This document shows positions 41,528 through 53,515 of a stretch of DNA of 64,000 nt, one piece after another. How positions within the stretch are numbered: the first letter of the stretch is position 1; each line of letters starts with the position of its first letter. The DNA lies in NCBI GenBank assembly GCA_943788505.1, contig CALSQR010000001.1, forward strand, positions 1,178,001 to 1,242,000, written 5' to 3'. The notes beneath the pieces are model-generated. The model was not told where the DNA came from. It saw only the letters and a program-made list of their open reading frames with translations, and did no database searches. This stretch comes from an uncultured bacterium (GTDB lineage Bacteria > Bacteroidota > Rhodothermia > Rhodothermales > UBA10348). The position numbers were made by a program, and so were the translations under genes.

Positions 41528-44500
41528 GTGCTGAATCGCCCAGTAGAATCCTGGTCTGAAGAAAAGGGGACTGCATCGTCCCGTAGGCTTCGTCATGCCC
41601 TTTCCGTGGTATTGGCGCTCTTCGTCATATCCATGGTATGGGTGAGTTCTGCCGCCACCGACCCAGACTTCAGGGAATGGCGCAAAAACGCCGGGTTTAT
41701 TGCTCTAGCCGATACAGATTCTGTTGCAATCGACCTGATTGGCTTTGATTCACTGGGCTTTGACTCACTAGGGGTTGATTCCCTTGCGCTCGACACGCTG
41801 GATGTTGACAGCCTCGTGGTGGACTCCCTTTTCTTGCCGGATTCAGCCTTGGTGTGGGACTACCTCCCGGCCTTCCGCCGCGACAGTTGGACCGCTTCCG
41901 CTCAACCAAGGGATCGGTTGATCATGTCCCCTTCATTGGGCAGGTGGTGGAGCTACGAGATAGTATTTGATACCACGGCCAGAACCTACACGGCACGTGA
42001 AAAAGTCGGCGACCTCGATGTTCGTTATCCGATTACACTCAACTACGATGAATATCGCGCTGCCCGTCTGAGCAAGGACATGGACGACACATGGCAGGAA
42101 CTCCTGCTTCAGCGTGAGCGGGCCGAACAGCAGCGACGACGCGGAGGTCTTGGCTTCAACATTGTTGTGCCCGGTGGACGAAACAAGGCCTTTACCACCA
42201 TTTTCGGGAGCAACACCGTCGATCTCCGAGTCAACGGTACGGCGGATATCCACGCAGGCTTTGATTACCGCAAAAGTGATCAGCAAGTATCCATCACGGG
42301 TAAGCCAAGTCAACTTGATCCGGAATTCAAGCAAGACCTTAGTCTTGGAATTACGGGAACGATTGGAGACAAATTGCGCATCAACGTCAATTATGACTCG
42401 CGCAATCAATTCGATTTCCAGAATCAGCTCAAGCTCGAGTACACGGGCTATGAAGATGAGATCATTCAAAAAATTGAGGCTGGAAACGTCTTTCTACAGA
42501 CGCCTTCTTCGCTCATCCGAGGTGGACAAAGCCTTTTTGGAATTAAGAGTGAGTTACAACTTGGTGGCATCCGGCTAACGACTGTAATGAGTCAGCAGGA
42601 AGGCCAGTCGAATAGCCTCAACATTGAAGGAGGGTCTGAGGAAACGGAGTTTGACCTTCGACCCACGGACTATGATGAAGCCAATCACTTCTTCCTTAGC
42701 TATTACTTCCGTAACCGGTTTGAGGATGCCCTCCGAGATCCTCCCAACATTCGTGTTGGCAATGGCTTCGAACGTATTACAGAAATTGAGATTTGGAAGC
42801 TCATGCCCACGCGCCCTGAAGAGGAAAACGTGCGCCAGATTGTGGCTATGGTGGACCTTGGAGAATCCCAAGACCTTTTGTCTCAAGCGAATGAATTCAC
42901 TCTGGAAGAACTCCCCTCCAATGACCGTGACCAGTATGATGATGCAGACGGTGGAGAAATAGCCCTCGAATTGAGGGATGGAAATGCAGCGCCAGGCTCT
43001 TATCTCGAGACGGTCAAAGACTTGTCTAGCTCAGATTTCCAGGTAGGAAAATTTAAACGCCTAGAACAAGGCCGAGACTATGACATCGACGAAGTCCTAG
43101 GGTATGTCACGATGCGCCAGCGCATTCAAGAGAGCGAAGCTCTTGCCGTGGCATTCCGCTATCGCGCAAGTGGACGCACGTACCAGGTCGGTGACTTTTC
43201 TACGGACACTGGGGGCTCAGACGGTGGTCAGAATGAAGATAAGCTTGTCCTGAAGCTCGTACGTCCTGTTCAGCTTCGACAGCCATCGCCGGAATCCAAC
43301 TTCAATCCAGCTGCTTGGTATCTGGAGATGAAGAATATTTATCGTCTTCCCGGACGAGGTATTCAGCCTAACGAATTCGAACTACAAGTTTTCTTCGAAC
43401 CTCCAGGGCAAACAGCGTCGAAAACGCTTCCTGGGGCGGGTGGAACTCAGACTATTCTGCAGCTGACAGGGCTGGACCGGGTCAACGAAGACCAAGCCCT
43501 TCAACCGGATGACCTGTTCGACTTCCTAGTCAACTACACCATAGTTCCTGGAGAGGGAACGCTGATTTTCCCCTATCTAGAGCCTTTTGGATCCAGGATT
43601 TCGGATGTGATTGATGAAGGCGGCGGACCTCAAGAGTCTCGCGATGCCCTGCGAGATGTTTTTGTATTCAAAACTCTCTACAATCAGAAAAAAGCCAACG
43701 CGCGTAGAGACAGTCAGCATGATGTATATCGAATCAGAGGTTCATATCGCGGTTCGACCCAATCATCATATGACTTGAACGCGTTTTCGGGGGTCATTGA
43801 AGGATCCGTCCGAGTGACGTCGGGAGGAACGCCTTTATCAGAAGGCACTGATTTCGTGGTAGAATATTCCGGTACAGGATTGGTGCAGATCATTAATCCT
43901 GCCTTCCTATCTGCCGGACGCGATATCGAAATCGAATTTGAGCAGAACTCCTTCTTCAATATTCAGAAGAAGACGCTGGTTGGAATGAGAGCCGATTATG
44001 TGATGGATGAACGACTGTCTCTGGGCGCAACAGTGATGCAGATGAAACAGAAGTCACCCATCGACAAATACCGTATTGGGGAAGAGCCGATTTCAAACAC
44101 TATTTGGGGTGTTGACGGATCACTACGACTCGAGCCCCGGTGGATGACTCGTGCGATTGACTTCGTACCCCTGCTGCAAACGAAGGAGCCGTCGATGGTC
44201 TCACTCACTGGAGAATTCGCCCAGTTACGACCTGGGAATACCCAAACGGTTGCCTTCGAACGGACCCGCCGTGAATTGCAGGACGCCAATAGGGATTTTG
44301 CCCGTGATGAACTCGGTGGGCAGTCTTATATCGATGACTTCGAAGGCTTCGAAAACACCTTCACCATGATGCAGCCTGGGGCATGGGGCTTGGCCTCAGC
44401 ACCGGACTCGATTGGCGCAATTGACCGTAATGGTATACTGAGTGGTTTCCGATCTGACTCTCTACGAACCAACTGGCGAGGCAATTTCGCGTGGTATCGC

Positions 44501-47500
44501 ATCAATGCAAATATGCTAAAAGAGATACCAACTATTGCCTTTAGCGCCGATGCAATTCGGATTTTCCGGATCGATGAGGTCTTTCCTAACAGGGATACGC
44601 GAGCAGAAATCGACCCGACGCTGGAGACGTATGATTTCTACTTCAACCCAACGGAGCGAGGACCTTACAACTACACAAGGAATCTGCGCGGATTCTTAGA
44701 CAACCCCAAACAAAGTTGGGGCGGGATGACGCAACGGTTGCCGGAAGGCTTTACCGATTTCAGTCTGAAAAACATCGATTTCGTAGAGTTCATTTTCCGC
44801 CCATTCCCGGAAAATGCCCAAAATGATGCTGGTTCGGATGCGAAGTTATATGTCGACTTGGGATCTATTTCCGAAGACATCCTTCCGGACGAAAAGCTCA
44901 ATAACGAAGATGGCCTGTCTACGAGCACGATAACTGAGGGTGGTATTTTGGACTGGGGGCGTAGTCCGACGGGCGCTCAAAACAGCGTAGTAGACATCGA
45001 CGATGCTTCTCGACGCACGGAAGACCTTGGTCTCGATGGACTTGCTAGTGGAAGCTCAGACTACCCTCCTTTTGCTACGGAAGAAGTGCATTTTGCTAAC
45101 TTCCTAGCCTCTCTTGACCGTACCTCGAGTGACCCCAAGTACCGTGCAGAAGTAGCCAAGGCATTAGCAGATCCATCTGGAGATGACTACCACTACTTCG
45201 GAAACTCTCAGTACTACCAAAATTCGAGTTATTTCCCCAACGTAGCATCGTTCCAGCAACACTTCAGTCACTACTTCGCTGGGCAGGAGCTCAATGCGTT
45301 CGAAACCCAAACCAAGCTCGCCAACAACACATCCATCAAACGTGGTAACTCACGCTTTCCGGATTCTGAAGACCGCAACTTGAACTCAACGGTCGATACG
45401 GAAAACAGCTATTACCAGTATGAACTTCCCCTTTCCAGACGAACGCTGGACTCTCTCGCTGCCCCAGGCATGGTTGATGACTATATCGTAGGCGAGGTTG
45501 CGGATGCTAATGGAAATGGCACGGGGTGGTATCAGGTACGAATCCCAGTTCAGCAGTACGACCGGAAAGTGGGTGACATCCAAGACTTTTCCTTGATTGA
45601 GTTCATGCGCTTGTGGACGACAGGGCACGAAGTCCCATTCACAGCACGTTTTGCTTCGCTCGAACTCGTTGGGTCACAGTGGCAGAAGTCGGAAAGAGTC
45701 ACTCTTGAACATGAAACTGCCTTCGACACAACAGGCACCGATACCCGGCTAACGATTTCCAGTATTAACAACGAGGAAAACGCCGAGACGTACCAGCCCC
45801 CGATTGGAGCCGTCGTCAGCCAGTCTCGTCTCGCTTCCGGACGTGTACAGAATGCACGCGAGCAGTCTCTTGTAATTAGGGTTGAAAATCTCAAACCAGG
45901 CAAACAAAGGGCTATTTTCAAGACGCAGAATTCTGGCCTAGACTTACTCAAATATTCCAACCTCCGCATGTTTGTTCATACTCATGGACGGCTTGCCGAT
46001 GGTACGGACCTTGCTTCCCTGCCAAAAGAAGATGCGCGCGCTAAAGCAAAGCTGTTCGTTCGGCTCGGCTCAAACGAAACAAATGATTACTACGAGTACG
46101 AACAGCCTCTTTCTCCGAGTTTTGAAAATGCTGGTTCATCGGATGAGCTTTGGCAGACAGCCGTCGACTTTTTAGGTGAATTCAGAGACCTTGGGTCGAT
46201 GAATATCGAACTTGGAGCGCTCAACCAGCTAAAAGTCGCTCGAGATCGAATTGCCTTCCCTACCGATAGCGTCTTTTTTAGTGCAACCAACGGAGAGCTG
46301 ACTACGCCCGATTCACCGGATGCGGAGCTCTTTGCTCCTCCTGGTACTCGTTTGGGAATTAGAGGGACACCGTCTCTGGGTAAGGTTAATAGCATCGTCA
46401 TTGGTGTTCGGAATGCAGCTGACTCCACGCTAACCGGGTTCGACCATATCCTCGAAGACATCACATTGTGGATCAACGAGTTACGTGTTTCGGGATATGA
46501 CTCAGAGAATGGATGGGCTGCCCTGTCAAACATCGACATCCAACTTGCGGACCTTGGGCGAGTAAAAGCCAGCTTTCAGCGACAGACAGACGGATTCGGC
46601 TCGCTGTCCTCTAGCCTGGGAGAACGCGAACAGCTGAGTATTAACAACTGGACCGTCACGACAGAATTGAATGCGGACAAAGTGATTCCAGAGCGGTACG
46701 GCTGGTCGATGCCCGTAAACCTGCAGGTCCAGTCAAATAAGACCACTCCCCGATTCTCCCCTACCAGAGGAGATATTCGTCTCGAAGAACTCATTAATCA
46801 GATTGATGATCGCGAAGACCTAAGTGACCAGGAAAAATCGGAGGCCAAAACAGAGGCCACCAAATCAGCTCAAACCTATACCCTTTCTAAATCGTTATCG
46901 ACACGAGTGGGCAAATCGGGCTCGCGTAACAAGATCCTGCGTAATACGGTGGATGGTGTCGCAGTAGCCTACTCTCAGGCAACAGTCGATGGCCGTAGCC
47001 CTTCCCAGCAGTTAAATACTTCCTGGCGCTGGTCAAGTACTCTATCGTACCGTTTTCAAACGCGTCGACCCAAAACGCTCCGCCCATTTTTCTTCCTGGA
47101 TCCAATTCCATTGTTGCGTGCACTCGGCGGAATCAACTTTAACTATGCACCCGCACTTGTCTCCGTATCTGGAGCCTTTAATCGGCAATTCAACCAGACA
47201 AGGGAACGCGCGATCATTAACCCAGGAGACGCGAACACAACACCCATCGACGTTCGCTTCCCGTTGCGCGAAAAGCACGCGTTCACCCACGGTAGGGATT
47301 TCCAGTTTCAGTACAATCCATTCGGGTTCTTAAACCTTAGTTTTGATACCAAAACTGACCAGAGCTTCAATGTTGTTGGCGTGGATACCCTCTACAACGT
47401 CGTTACGCCAGACACCACGCTGTTCAATACCACTATAACTTCTGCGATTGACCAAGGTCTCCTTTCAGAAGAACAAGTAGCTAACGCGTTTCAGGTTCCC

Positions 47501-49483
47501 CTTCTGGATGTAAAGTCAGGGAGTTCAGTCCTTGGACAGTTTTTCAGCGGCGGAATCACGCCCCGAACAGAGCGTCACAATCAGGTCTTTAGAGCATCAT
47601 TCAGACCTCGCATTGAGGCCGTCAAAATACTCGACTGGATCCAGATCCAGGACGTCGGATATCAGGCGAATTTTGATTGGCAGAACGGCCCCCTCGGCCG
47701 CAATAACGGTGCGTCAATTCGCAATACCGTAGAACTGCGCGCTGGAATTTCTTTTCGCATTCAGGACATGTGGCGCAAGTTCGGATTCTATGAATCCATT
47801 GAGCAAGCTCAACGCAATTACCTGCAAATAAAGGAAACAAATCGAGCCAATAAGCTGAAGGAAAAAGAGGCACGCAAGAAAATAAAGGAGGCCAGAAAGC
47901 TTGCTAGAAAAAGTGGCGTTGAAATGCCTGATGAGTTGCCAGCTGAAAAAGCCGCGCAGGAAGCACAAGATGCACTGGCTGAGCAAGCTGAAAAGGATGG
48001 GGAGGATACAGAGGCTGATTCCGAGGAGGAAAAAGAAGACTCTGGTCCAGGATTTTCTGGTCGGTTGGTTTCCTACGCCCGTCAATTGCTGCTAAGCTCC
48101 ACAGGAATCCGAGACTTCAATCTATCTTATCAGAACACACGAAGCGGAACCTCATCCAACGTAGGCTCTGGTGTTTTCGATGAGGATGGCCTACTCCAAG
48201 ATGTGGCCACATTTTATTCCATACGGGATGCAATTCGTGGGAATGGAGCTTCTTTAGGCTATCGCTTTGGGTTCAAGCGACAGTTTGATGTCGCGGATAG
48301 GATCGTGGACCCATCACTTCAGGTCTCTGACCTTCTCAGTGATGCCCATCGATTCCAAGGACGTACAACGCTCAATCCTTCTCCGTCTTTGAACGTGACC
48401 TTAAACTGGAACCTTGACCTCCAGCAGAACGAGACATTCACCTTCCGACCTGCAACCGACGACTTGGGCATGGTAATCGGTGTGGACACGACCATCACAC
48501 GGAGTGGAAACAACAAGGCTTCCATCTGGGCATTCGGCTCCTCTTACCTGGATATGTTCTCAAGTCAGCTTACTACGTTCCAAGATGACTTGGCTGCCGC
48601 CATTAACCCAGATCCAATCATTATCGCCGATGACAACCAGGACGGGCGTACAGTCCTTACAAATACGTCTGTAGTGGAAGACTTTAGGCAGGCATTCGTG
48701 AAAGGCACGACAACTGTCGATGACCTAGGAATCGCGCCGCTACCGAAACCGACTTGGCAGGTTAACTATTCGGGCCTTTCCAATTGGCCCATCATTCGGC
48801 GTCTTACCAAGAGCGTTTCCTTGAGACACGCTTACTCTGGCGATTATGCAGCAGATTTCAACACGAATACAGCTTTTGCAAGCGAGGACACTGTTCGAAC
48901 AGTAGATCTTGGATCTCGACGTATTCAGTTTGCGGTTGAAGAGTACCAGATCAACAACATCCGTATCAACGAAAGCTACCGGCCGCTTTTAGGCGTAGAT
49001 ATCACCTGGGCTGGCAATATCTCTACCTCGGTCACTTGGTCTAAAAGCAATTCGTATTCACTTAGTACGGCCAACTTTGAGGTCAGCGAGAACAAGACTA
49101 CTGAATTGGGTGTCGATATAAATTATCAGAAGTCGGGCATGAAACTGCCATTCTTTAAGAAAATGAATAATCGTTTGACGCTGCAGCTTAGAATCACGTC
49201 TAGTGAAACGATCGATCAGCGTTTGAGACTTCGTCGAGCACTGGAGCAAGCTGTAACTGATCCTGAGTTTATTCTAGCCAATGCCTTAGAGGGAGATAAT
49301 ATTTCACTGGTAACCGCCCACAAACGACTAATAATGACACCGCGAATCGCTTATCAGTTCAGTAATAGGGTAACCGCTGACTTCACTCTCAAATACGAAA
49401 AATTCGACTCGGAAGACTCTCGTCAACCTTCCTCAGTGAACATCAACGGTACGTTTAATATCCGCGTCAGTATTGCTAACTGA
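41528..49483 (+). CDS. sprA: SprA, outer-membrane translocon of the type IX secretion system
   Basis: A 2651-residue SprA, the giant beta-barrel pore of the type IX system (and of gliding in motile relatives). After a signal peptide ([13 protein letters not shown]) comes a run of DSL repeats (residues 59-105), common in SprA N-termini. The SprA-N signatures recur ([22 protein letters not shown]; later [10 protein letters not shown]). Late barrel strands end in FNIRVSIAN. Unusual is a Lys/Glu-rich helical insert of about 70 residues near 2100-2175. The start is GTG. The two sorting-domain proteins in this window (8.8 and 27.6 kb) are probable cargo. It shares a TGATG overlap with lipB. Confidence 0.93.
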   Translation: MLNRPVESWSEEKGTASSRRLRHALSVVLALFVISMVWVSSAATDPDFREWRKNAGFIALADTDSVAIDLIGFDSLGFDSLGVDSLALDTLDVDSLVVDSLFLPDSALVWDYLPAFRRDSWTASAQPRDRLIMSPSLGRWWSYEIVFDTTARTYTAREKVGDLDVRYPITLNYDEYRAARLSKDMDDTWQELLLQRERAEQQRRRGGLGFNIVVPGGRNKAFTTIFGSNTVDLRVNGTADIHAGFDYRKSDQQVSITGKPSQLDPEFKQDLSLGITGTIGDKLRINVNYDSRNQFDFQNQLKLEYTGYEDEIIQKIEAGNVFLQTPSSLIRGGQSLFGIKSELQLGGIRLTTVMSQQEGQSNSLNIEGGSEETEFDLRPTDYDEANHFFLSYYFRNRFEDALRDPPNIRVGNGFERITEIEIWKLMPTRPEEENVRQIVAMVDLGESQDLLSQANEFTLEELPSNDRDQYDDADGGEIALELRDGNAAPGSYLETVKDLSSSDFQVGKFKRLEQGRDYDIDEVLGYVTMRQRIQESEALAVAFRYRASGRTYQVGDFSTDTGGSDGGQNEDKLVLKLVRPVQLRQPSPESNFNPAAWYLEMKNIYRLPGRGIQPNEFELQVFFEPPGQTASKTLPGAGGTQTILQLTGLDRVNEDQALQPDDLFDFLVNYTIVPGEGTLIFPYLEPFGSRISDVIDEGGGPQESRDALRDVFVFKTLYNQKKANARRDSQHDVYRIRGSYRGSTQSSYDLNAFSGVIEGSVRVTSGGTPLSEGTDFVVEYSGTGLVQIINPAFLSAGRDIEIEFEQNSFFNIQKKTLVGMRADYVMDERLSLGATVMQMKQKSPIDKYRIGEEPISNTIWGVDGSLRLEPRWMTRAIDFVPLLQTKEPSMVSLTGEFAQLRPGNTQTVAFERTRRELQDANRDFARDELGGQSYIDDFEGFENTFTMMQPGAWGLASAPDSIGAIDRNGILSGFRSDSLRTNWRGNFAWYRINANMLKEIPTIAFSADAIRIFRIDEVFPNRDTRAEIDPTLETYDFYFNPTERGPYNYTRNLRGFLDNPKQSWGGMTQRLPEGFTDFSLKNIDFVEFIFRPFPENAQNDAGSDAKLYVDLGSISEDILPDEKLNNEDGLSTSTITEGGILDWGRSPTGAQNSVVDIDDASRRTEDLGLDGLASGSSDYPPFATEEVHFANFLASLDRTSSDPKYRAEVAKALADPSGDDYHYFGNSQYYQNSSYFPNVASFQQHFSHYFAGQELNAFETQTKLANNTSIKRGNSRFPDSEDRNLNSTVDTENSYYQYELPLSRRTLDSLAAPGMVDDYIVGEVADANGNGTGWYQVRIPVQQYDRKVGDIQDFSLIEFMRLWTTGHEVPFTARFASLELVGSQWQKSERVTLEHETAFDTTGTDTRLTISSINNEENAETYQPPIGAVVSQSRLASGRVQNAREQSLVIRVENLKPGKQRAIFKTQNSGLDLLKYSNLRMFVHTHGRLADGTDLASLPKEDARAKAKLFVRLGSNETNDYYEYEQPLSPSFENAGSSDELWQTAVDFLGEFRDLGSMNIELGALNQLKVARDRIAFPTDSVFFSATNGELTTPDSPDAELFAPPGTRLGIRGTPSLGKVNSIVIGVRNAADSTLTGFDHILEDITLWINELRVSGYDSENGWAALSNIDIQLADLGRVKASFQRQTDGFGSLSSSLGEREQLSINNWTVTTELNADKVIPERYGWSMPVNLQVQSNKTTPRFSPTRGDIRLEELINQIDDREDLSDQEKSEAKTEATKSAQTYTLSKSLSTRVGKSGSRNKILRNTVDGVAVAYSQATVDGRSPSQQLNTSWRWSSTLSYRFQTRRPKTLRPFFFLDPIPLLRALGGINFNYAPALVSVSGAFNRQFNQTRERAIINPGDANTTPIDVRFPLREKHAFTHGRDFQFQYNPFGFLNLSFDTKTDQSFNVVGVDTLYNVVTPDTTLFNTTITSAIDQGLLSEEQVANAFQVPLLDVKSGSSVLGQFFSGGITPRTERHNQVFRASFRPRIEAVKILDWIQIQDVGYQANFDWQNGPLGRNNGASIRNTVELRAGISFRIQDMWRKFGFYESIEQAQRNYLQIKETNRANKLKEKEARKKIKEARKLARKSGVEMPDELPAEKAAQEAQDALAEQAEKDGEDTEADSEEEKEDSGPGFSGRLVSYARQLLLSSTGIRDFNLSYQNTRSGTSSNVGSGVFDEDGLLQDVATFYSIRDAIRGNGASLGYRFGFKRQFDVADRIVDPSLQVSDLLSDAHRFQGRTTLNPSPSLNVTLNWNLDLQQNETFTFRPATDDLGMVIGVDTTITRSGNNKASIWAFGSSYLDMFSSQLTTFQDDLAAAINPDPIIIADDNQDGRTVLTNTSVVEDFRQAFVKGTTTVDDLGIAPLPKPTWQVNYSGLSNWPIIRRLTKSVSLRHAYSGDYAADFNTNTAFASEDTVRTVDLGSRRIQFAVEEYQINNIRINESYRPLLGVDITWAGNISTSVTWSKSNSYSLSTANFEVSENKTTELGVDINYQKSGMKLPFFKKMNNRLTLQLRITSSETIDQRLRLRRALEQAVTDPEFILANALEGDNISLVTAHKRLIMTPRIAYQFSNRVTADFTLKYEKFDSEDSRQPSSVNINGTFNIRVSIAN

Positions 49484-50235
49484 TGATCGAGAACACCGAA
49501 AAAATCGTGTTCTGCCGGATGGGTCGTATGGAGTATGAACCGGCTTGGAGGCTGCAACAGCAGCTTCAAAAGCGACTTATCGACAATAAACGTTCCGCAG
49601 ATCCAAAGCCTCTTCCCCATGTTGCGCTGCTAGTTGAGCATCCACCCGTGTTTACATTGGGAAAAAGCGGTGATGATGCCAATTTGCTCGCTGATGAACA
49701 GCAATTGAAAGACGCTGGCGCAACGTTTGTTCGAATCGACCGCGGAGGGGATATCACCTATCATGGTCCAGGACAGATTGTAGGATACCCTATAATTGAT
49801 CTCGATCGCTTCTACACTGATATCCACCGCTACCTTCGCGACCTGGAAGAAGTGATCATTCGGACATGTGCCGATTTTGATCTGTCGGTTAAGCGTTTTG
49901 ACAAAGGAACGGGCGTTTGGGTGACCAATGAAGAAGGCAACGAACGCAAAATCTGTGCAATGGGTATACGATGCAGCCGGTGGGTAACGATGCACGGCTT
50001 TGCTCTAAATGTGGCATCGACACTGGATCATTTTTCAATGATCGTTCCGTGTGGTATTACGGATCGAAGCGTCACTTCGATGGAAATGGAGTTGCTCAAA
50101 AAGCTCGATCGAAACGCCATCGAAGATCGCATCTGTGCACATTTTACCGAGGTTTTTGGGTGTAGTGGACAAGTCCTCGAAAAGGATGATGCACAGACTT
50201 GGTTGGAAACGTATCTTGACGTAGATCCAGTCTGA
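49483..50235 (+). CDS. lipB: Octanoyltransferase LipB
   Basis: A 250-residue enzyme that moves octanoate from acyl carrier protein to the lipoyl domains of 2-oxoacid dehydrogenases. [41 protein letters not shown] with the catalytic Lys, TMHGFALNV and [12 protein letters not shown] with the active Cys are all present. It begins inside the sprA stop codon, so translation of a cytoplasmic lipoylation enzyme is coupled to the type IX pore gene. No lipA is in the window. Confidence 0.94.
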   Translation: MIENTEKIVFCRMGRMEYEPAWRLQQQLQKRLIDNKRSADPKPLPHVALLVEHPPVFTLGKSGDDANLLADEQQLKDAGATFVRIDRGGDITYHGPGQIVGYPIIDLDRFYTDIHRYLRDLEEVIIRTCADFDLSVKRFDKGTGVWVTNEEGNERKICAMGIRCSRWVTMHGFALNVASTLDHFSMIVPCGITDRSVTSMEMELLKKLDRNAIEDRICAHFTEVFGCSGQVLEKDDAQTWLETYLDVDPV

Positions 50236-50280
50236 CCATCAGTTCGTCTCGCTTCGCGAGGCCACGAACGGAGCCTGCAT

Positions 50281-50640
50281 ATGTCCGCTTTAGATACTGA
50301 ACAATTTGTTCTTCGCCTCATCGCCGAAACCCTGTTTTATGATGAGGAATATGAAGCACTCGGAAACCTGAGTCTTATCGACACGGAGGAAAAGTGCGAG
50401 CGTTACGTCGCTTCCTTTGCGCCCGAGGATGGCCTCTTTGTATTAGAAGAAGCTATTGAGTGGGAAGATTATGAAGAAGGGGAAGCTGATGACATTGGGT
50501 ACGCTCTAGCCGTTGATTCCCGTGAGTTGGGTACGTTTGAAACGGCCGAGGATGCCGCCAAGGAATTGCTTCGACTCGCCAAAGAGCTTCAGCTTGCGCC
50601 GAGCATTACGCTGTTGTTCGAGGAAGAAGAAGGCGCCTAA
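50281..50640 (+). CDS. Acidic small protein of unknown function
   Basis: A 119-residue, strongly acidic soluble protein with patterns such as YDEEYEALGNL and LEEAIEWEDYEEGEADDIGYALAVDSREL and a final alpha helix (AEDAAKELLRLAKELQL). No signal, membrane segment or catalytic motif. It follows lipB by 45 bp on the same strand. I do not recognise the family. Confidence 0.6.
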   Translation: MSALDTEQFVLRLIAETLFYDEEYEALGNLSLIDTEEKCERYVASFAPEDGLFVLEEAIEWEDYEEGEADDIGYALAVDSRELGTFETAEDAAKELLRLAKELQLAPSITLLFEEEEGA

Positions 50641-50689
50641 GAGCCTAACAGACTCATTCCTTGACATGCACATCTCTTGGGCTCATCCT

Positions 50690-51070
50690 TTAGTCCTTGA
50701 GACGCACAAAGGCTAGAATCGTCCAACCCCAGGACGTAATCAGAAGAAGCCCTCCCATGGGAGCAATGGCTCCAAGCCAGGCTATACCTGTGAGCGCCAG
50801 CGTTATTACGCTACCGCTGAATACTAGAATACCTGCCAAACCGATGGTCGCTGCCTGCCTGAGCCGCGGTAGATCTATCCGTAACGCCGTGACGCCAAGA
50901 AGTAGTAGATACACAGCATGTAATTGCAGGTAATCTACACCCGTGCCATACGTCCTCATCGCTGATTCATCGAGTAGACCTCGCAATGAATGTGTTCCAA
51001 ATGCTCCAAGAAGGACGCCCAGTACCCCTAATAGTGCACCCGTGATACAAACATGACGCGCAGTTAACAT
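50690..51070 (-). CDS. DUF423 membrane protein (YgdD-like)
   Basis: A 126-residue inner-membrane protein with four helices. GALLGVLGVLLGAFGTHSLRG, YHLHAVYLLLLG-like LQLHAVYLLLLGV, LAGILVFSGSVITLALTG and LGAIAPMGGLLLITSWGWTIL match DUF423 across its length. The family has conserved Gly and His but no known function. It is encoded against the neighbouring genes. Confidence 0.88.
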   Translation of the reverse strand: MLTARHVCITGALLGVLGVLLGAFGTHSLRGLLDESAMRTYGTGVDYLQLHAVYLLLLGVTALRIDLPRLRQAATIGLAGILVFSGSVITLALTGIAWLGAIAPMGGLLLITSWGWTILAFVRLKD

Positions 51071-51301
51071 GTACTTCTTCCGTTTTTTTGCAACAATGGT
51101 ATCTCAATCCGTACGAAGAATACCAGCCGTCTATGATAAAGCCGAGGTTGAGAGTGCGGTTCCTCAGGACTGAATGAACAATATCATTCTTGGGGTTGGG
51201 TACGGGGACGCGAGTCGCAATTCGTTGTATATCGCAGTTCGAGCCGGTATCTTTCAACAGATGCCCTAGGCATTCATTCCATAGAAGAGACGAGATTTTG
51301 T

Positions 51302-51754
51302 ATGCCGTTTTCGTTTTCAGATACCGACATCGAGCGCATCGAGAAGATTCTCGGTGTGACGGCAAAAAAAGTTGATTCACTAGCCCGTTTCGAATTATCC
51401 GACGAGGATAGTGGTCGACGCATAACTCTTGAAATCCATCGCATGGTCGTCACTCCTGGGCTTTCTGATGGGGAGTTTACCTCACTGGTTTCGGTCTATG
51501 CACCTGCCTCGTTCTTGCAACTACAGGGGTGCACCGGGTTCATAGGAAGCGAAGATCTGGGAGAAATCATATTTGTCGCCAGGAGCGGTGAAACGTCCAA
51601 TGGATTGGTTGTTGAAAAGCAGGCAGGTTGCTCGTTGTACGCCAATGTAGATTCCAGCCTACTCTCAACAGATTTCACACGGCTACCGCCTGAGCTCATA
51701 ATGAGTAGCATAGCCTTGTCCGTTACAGAAAGTCTGTTTGACGACCTTCCCTGA
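51302..51754 (+). CDS. Soluble protein of unknown function
   Basis: A 150-residue protein with mixed alpha/beta pattern: an N-terminal helix (SDTDIERIEKILGV), beta strands in the middle (GEIIFVARSGETSNGLVVEKQAGCSLYANV), and a terminal helix (PPELIMSSIALSVTESLFDDL). No motif is recognised. It is 24 bp before ybeY on the same strand. It may be a chromosomal small gene co-expressed with ybeY. Confidence 0.62.
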   Translation: MPFSFSDTDIERIEKILGVTAKKVDSLARFELSDEDSGRRITLEIHRMVVTPGLSDGEFTSLVSVYAPASFLQLQGCTGFIGSEDLGEIIFVARSGETSNGLVVEKQAGCSLYANVDSSLLSTDFTRLPPELIMSSIALSVTESLFDDLP

Positions 51755-51778
51755 TCAATCACTGATCCATCCGCCTTG

Positions 51779-52198
51779 GTGCCTGACGTAACCCTTTCCT
51801 TCTCTGGTGAAATCCTTCCTTGGTACCCGAGTGAGGAGCGCATTCGTACCATTGTCGAATGTGTTTTCTTAGGTGAAGAAAAGCCCTTTGAGTCAATCGG
51901 TGTAATTTTCTGTGATCATGGCACCCTGCATGCAATGAACCGGGAATGGCTGGAGCACGACTGGACAACGGATGTCATCTCATTTCTCCTGGAAGAAGAT
52001 CCTATCGAAGGTGAGATCTATATCGACGTGGAAACGGCTCAGGAACGACACGCGGAGTTTGATAGCACGCTGACGACAGAAATCGAGCGATACGCTGTTC
52101 ATGGGTTACTCCATCTGTGCGGCCACGACGATGCTTCAGACAAACAGCGGGCTGCCATGCAGGTATTGGAAGACCATTATCTCTCCCAGCTGAACTAG
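51779..52198 (+). CDS. ybeY: Endoribonuclease / rRNA maturation factor YbeY
   Basis: A 139-residue YbeY, needed for 16S rRNA 3'-end processing and ribosome quality control. MNREWLEHDWTTDVISF and the metal-site region HGLLHLCGHDDASDKQRAAM are intact; the third position is Asp instead of the His used in proteobacteria, a known feature of Bacteroidota-type YbeY. I prefer GTG 51779; an in-frame TTG lies directly before it at 51776. Confidence 0.9.
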   Translation: MPDVTLSFSGEILPWYPSEERIRTIVECVFLGEEKPFESIGVIFCDHGTLHAMNREWLEHDWTTDVISFLLEEDPIEGEIYIDVETAQERHAEFDSTLTTEIERYAVHGLLHLCGHDDASDKQRAAMQVLEDHYLSQLN

Positions 52199-52345
52199 CT
52201 TCCAAACCACGTTTAACAGCTGCTTGGCCCTTTAGCTACCTGACAATTTGCGGCCACCAGGAAATGCCACCAGGAGATGCCAGCAGGGTTGTAGGATACC
52301 CAAGAAAGATGACCTGTAGCGTTGAAGGCTCCTTGAAAACAGGCA

Positions 52346-52386
52346 ATGCGACGACGCGATGCGATGCGATGCGACGACGCGATGCG
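52346..52386. repeat. Tandem ATGCG-rich repeat between ybeY and metF
   Basis: An 18-bp unit, ATGCGACGACGCGATGCG, occurs at 52346-52363 and 52369-52386 with an extra ATGCG between, so the period is 23 bp. A 12-bp palindrome CACTGCGCAGTG (52388-52399) and a GCGGC-ACGGG-GCCGC hairpin (52410-52424) before TTTT follow. It lies in the 232-bp convergent gap; the last hairpin could end ybeY transcription. Confidence 0.7.
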
Positions 52387-52430
52387 ACACTGCGCAGTGC
52401 CAAGAAAAGCGGCACGGGGCCGCAGCAGTT

Positions 52431-53387
52431 TTAGGCCATTTTACGGACAGAGCGAACTAGTTTACTGACGTGCTCAGGCGTCTGTATGATGTAGAAATGT
52501 AGATTCATGAATCCTGCTTCCAGTAGCTCTTCGCACTGTTTCTGTGCCCACCGAATACCAATTTCCGGAATCTGATCATCCCGAGCAGCCTCGCATTCAG
52601 CTGCCAATGACTCTGGGATTTCAACCTGAAACTTGGCTGGAAGTGTTTGCAGCTGGCGTTTGCTGGTCAGGATCTTCAGCCCCGGAACAATGGGGACGGT
52701 AATCCCAACATCTCGGCAACGCTCTACGAACGAAAGAAACGAAGAGGTATCGAAAAACATCTGGGAAGTCACGTAATCCGCTCCAGCATCTACTTTCCGT
52801 TTCAGATTTAAAACATCCCAGGTGATATTTGGCGCTTCAAAGTGCTTCTCTGGATACCCAGCAACACCGACGCAGAAGTCAGTTGGTGCAGCATCGATCA
52901 ATTCTTCCAGATAATGTCCGGCATTCATATCGGAGATCTGCTTGACCAGATCGATAGCATATTCATTTCGGGTTCGGTCGACCGAAACGGGTTTATGATA
53001 CCCTCCGTCGTCTCCTCGGAGTGCCATTACGTTCTGGATACCGAGATAGTTGAGCTCGATGAGCGCATCTTCGCTCTCCTCCCTAGTAAATCCTTTGCAG
53101 AGTAGATGCGGCACCGTCTCTATACCAAATCGGCCTTTGATAGCTGCACACATCCCCAGTGTACCCGGACGCTTGCGCTTTATATGCCTTCGCCACGACC
53201 CATTTGTCTGCTCTTCGTAATAAACTTGAGCAGAATGCGATGTCACATCCACAAACGGTGGATCAAATTCGCTTAACTCTTCGATGATTGCCAGAATCTC
53301 ACTAATGGACCCACCCCGCTTCGGCGGGACGATCTCGTAAGAAATACTGGGCGAATCATTGTTCTGCAGTAGGTCGACTACTTTCAT
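52431..53387 (-). CDS. metF: Methylenetetrahydrofolate reductase
   Basis: A 318-residue flavin enzyme reducing 5,10-methylene-THF to 5-methyl-THF for methionine synthesis. The TIM barrel shows ISYEIVPPKRGGS (catalytic Glu), FVDVTSHSAQVYYEEQTNG, GIQNVMALRGDDGGYHKPV and DAGADYVTSQMFFD. Length is normal. No SAM riboswitch was seen in the 128-bp divergent upstream region. It converges on ybeY. Confidence 0.93.
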   Translation of the reverse strand: MKVVDLLQNNDSPSISYEIVPPKRGGSISEILAIIEELSEFDPPFVDVTSHSAQVYYEEQTNGSWRRHIKRKRPGTLGMCAAIKGRFGIETVPHLLCKGFTREESEDALIELNYLGIQNVMALRGDDGGYHKPVSVDRTRNEYAIDLVKQISDMNAGHYLEELIDAAPTDFCVGVAGYPEKHFEAPNITWDVLNLKRKVDAGADYVTSQMFFDTSSFLSFVERCRDVGITVPIVPGLKILTSKRQLQTLPAKFQVEIPESLAAECEAARDDQIPEIGIRWAQKQCEELLEAGFMNLHFYIIQTPEHVSKLVRSVRKMA

Positions 53388-53515
53388 ACTGATCCACTTA
53401 TTCGTTTCTTAGCCCTTCCTGCAGCGTATCGCTGAAGAGACTCGGACAACCATTCAAGCGGGGTTGACCATATTTTGACGGACCGCTTCTTACCACGACG
53501 AATCCAATCTGTTCG

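Noticed and set aside
47714-48085. 123-residue frame opposite sprA
   Set aside because: It is the antisense shadow of the Lys/Glu-rich insert in sprA, which gives a hydrophobic Leu/Phe-rich product by codon complementarity.
52346-52386. CRISPR-like array
   Set aside because: Only two copies, no unique spacers of CRISPR length, no cas genes; it is a simple tandem repeat.
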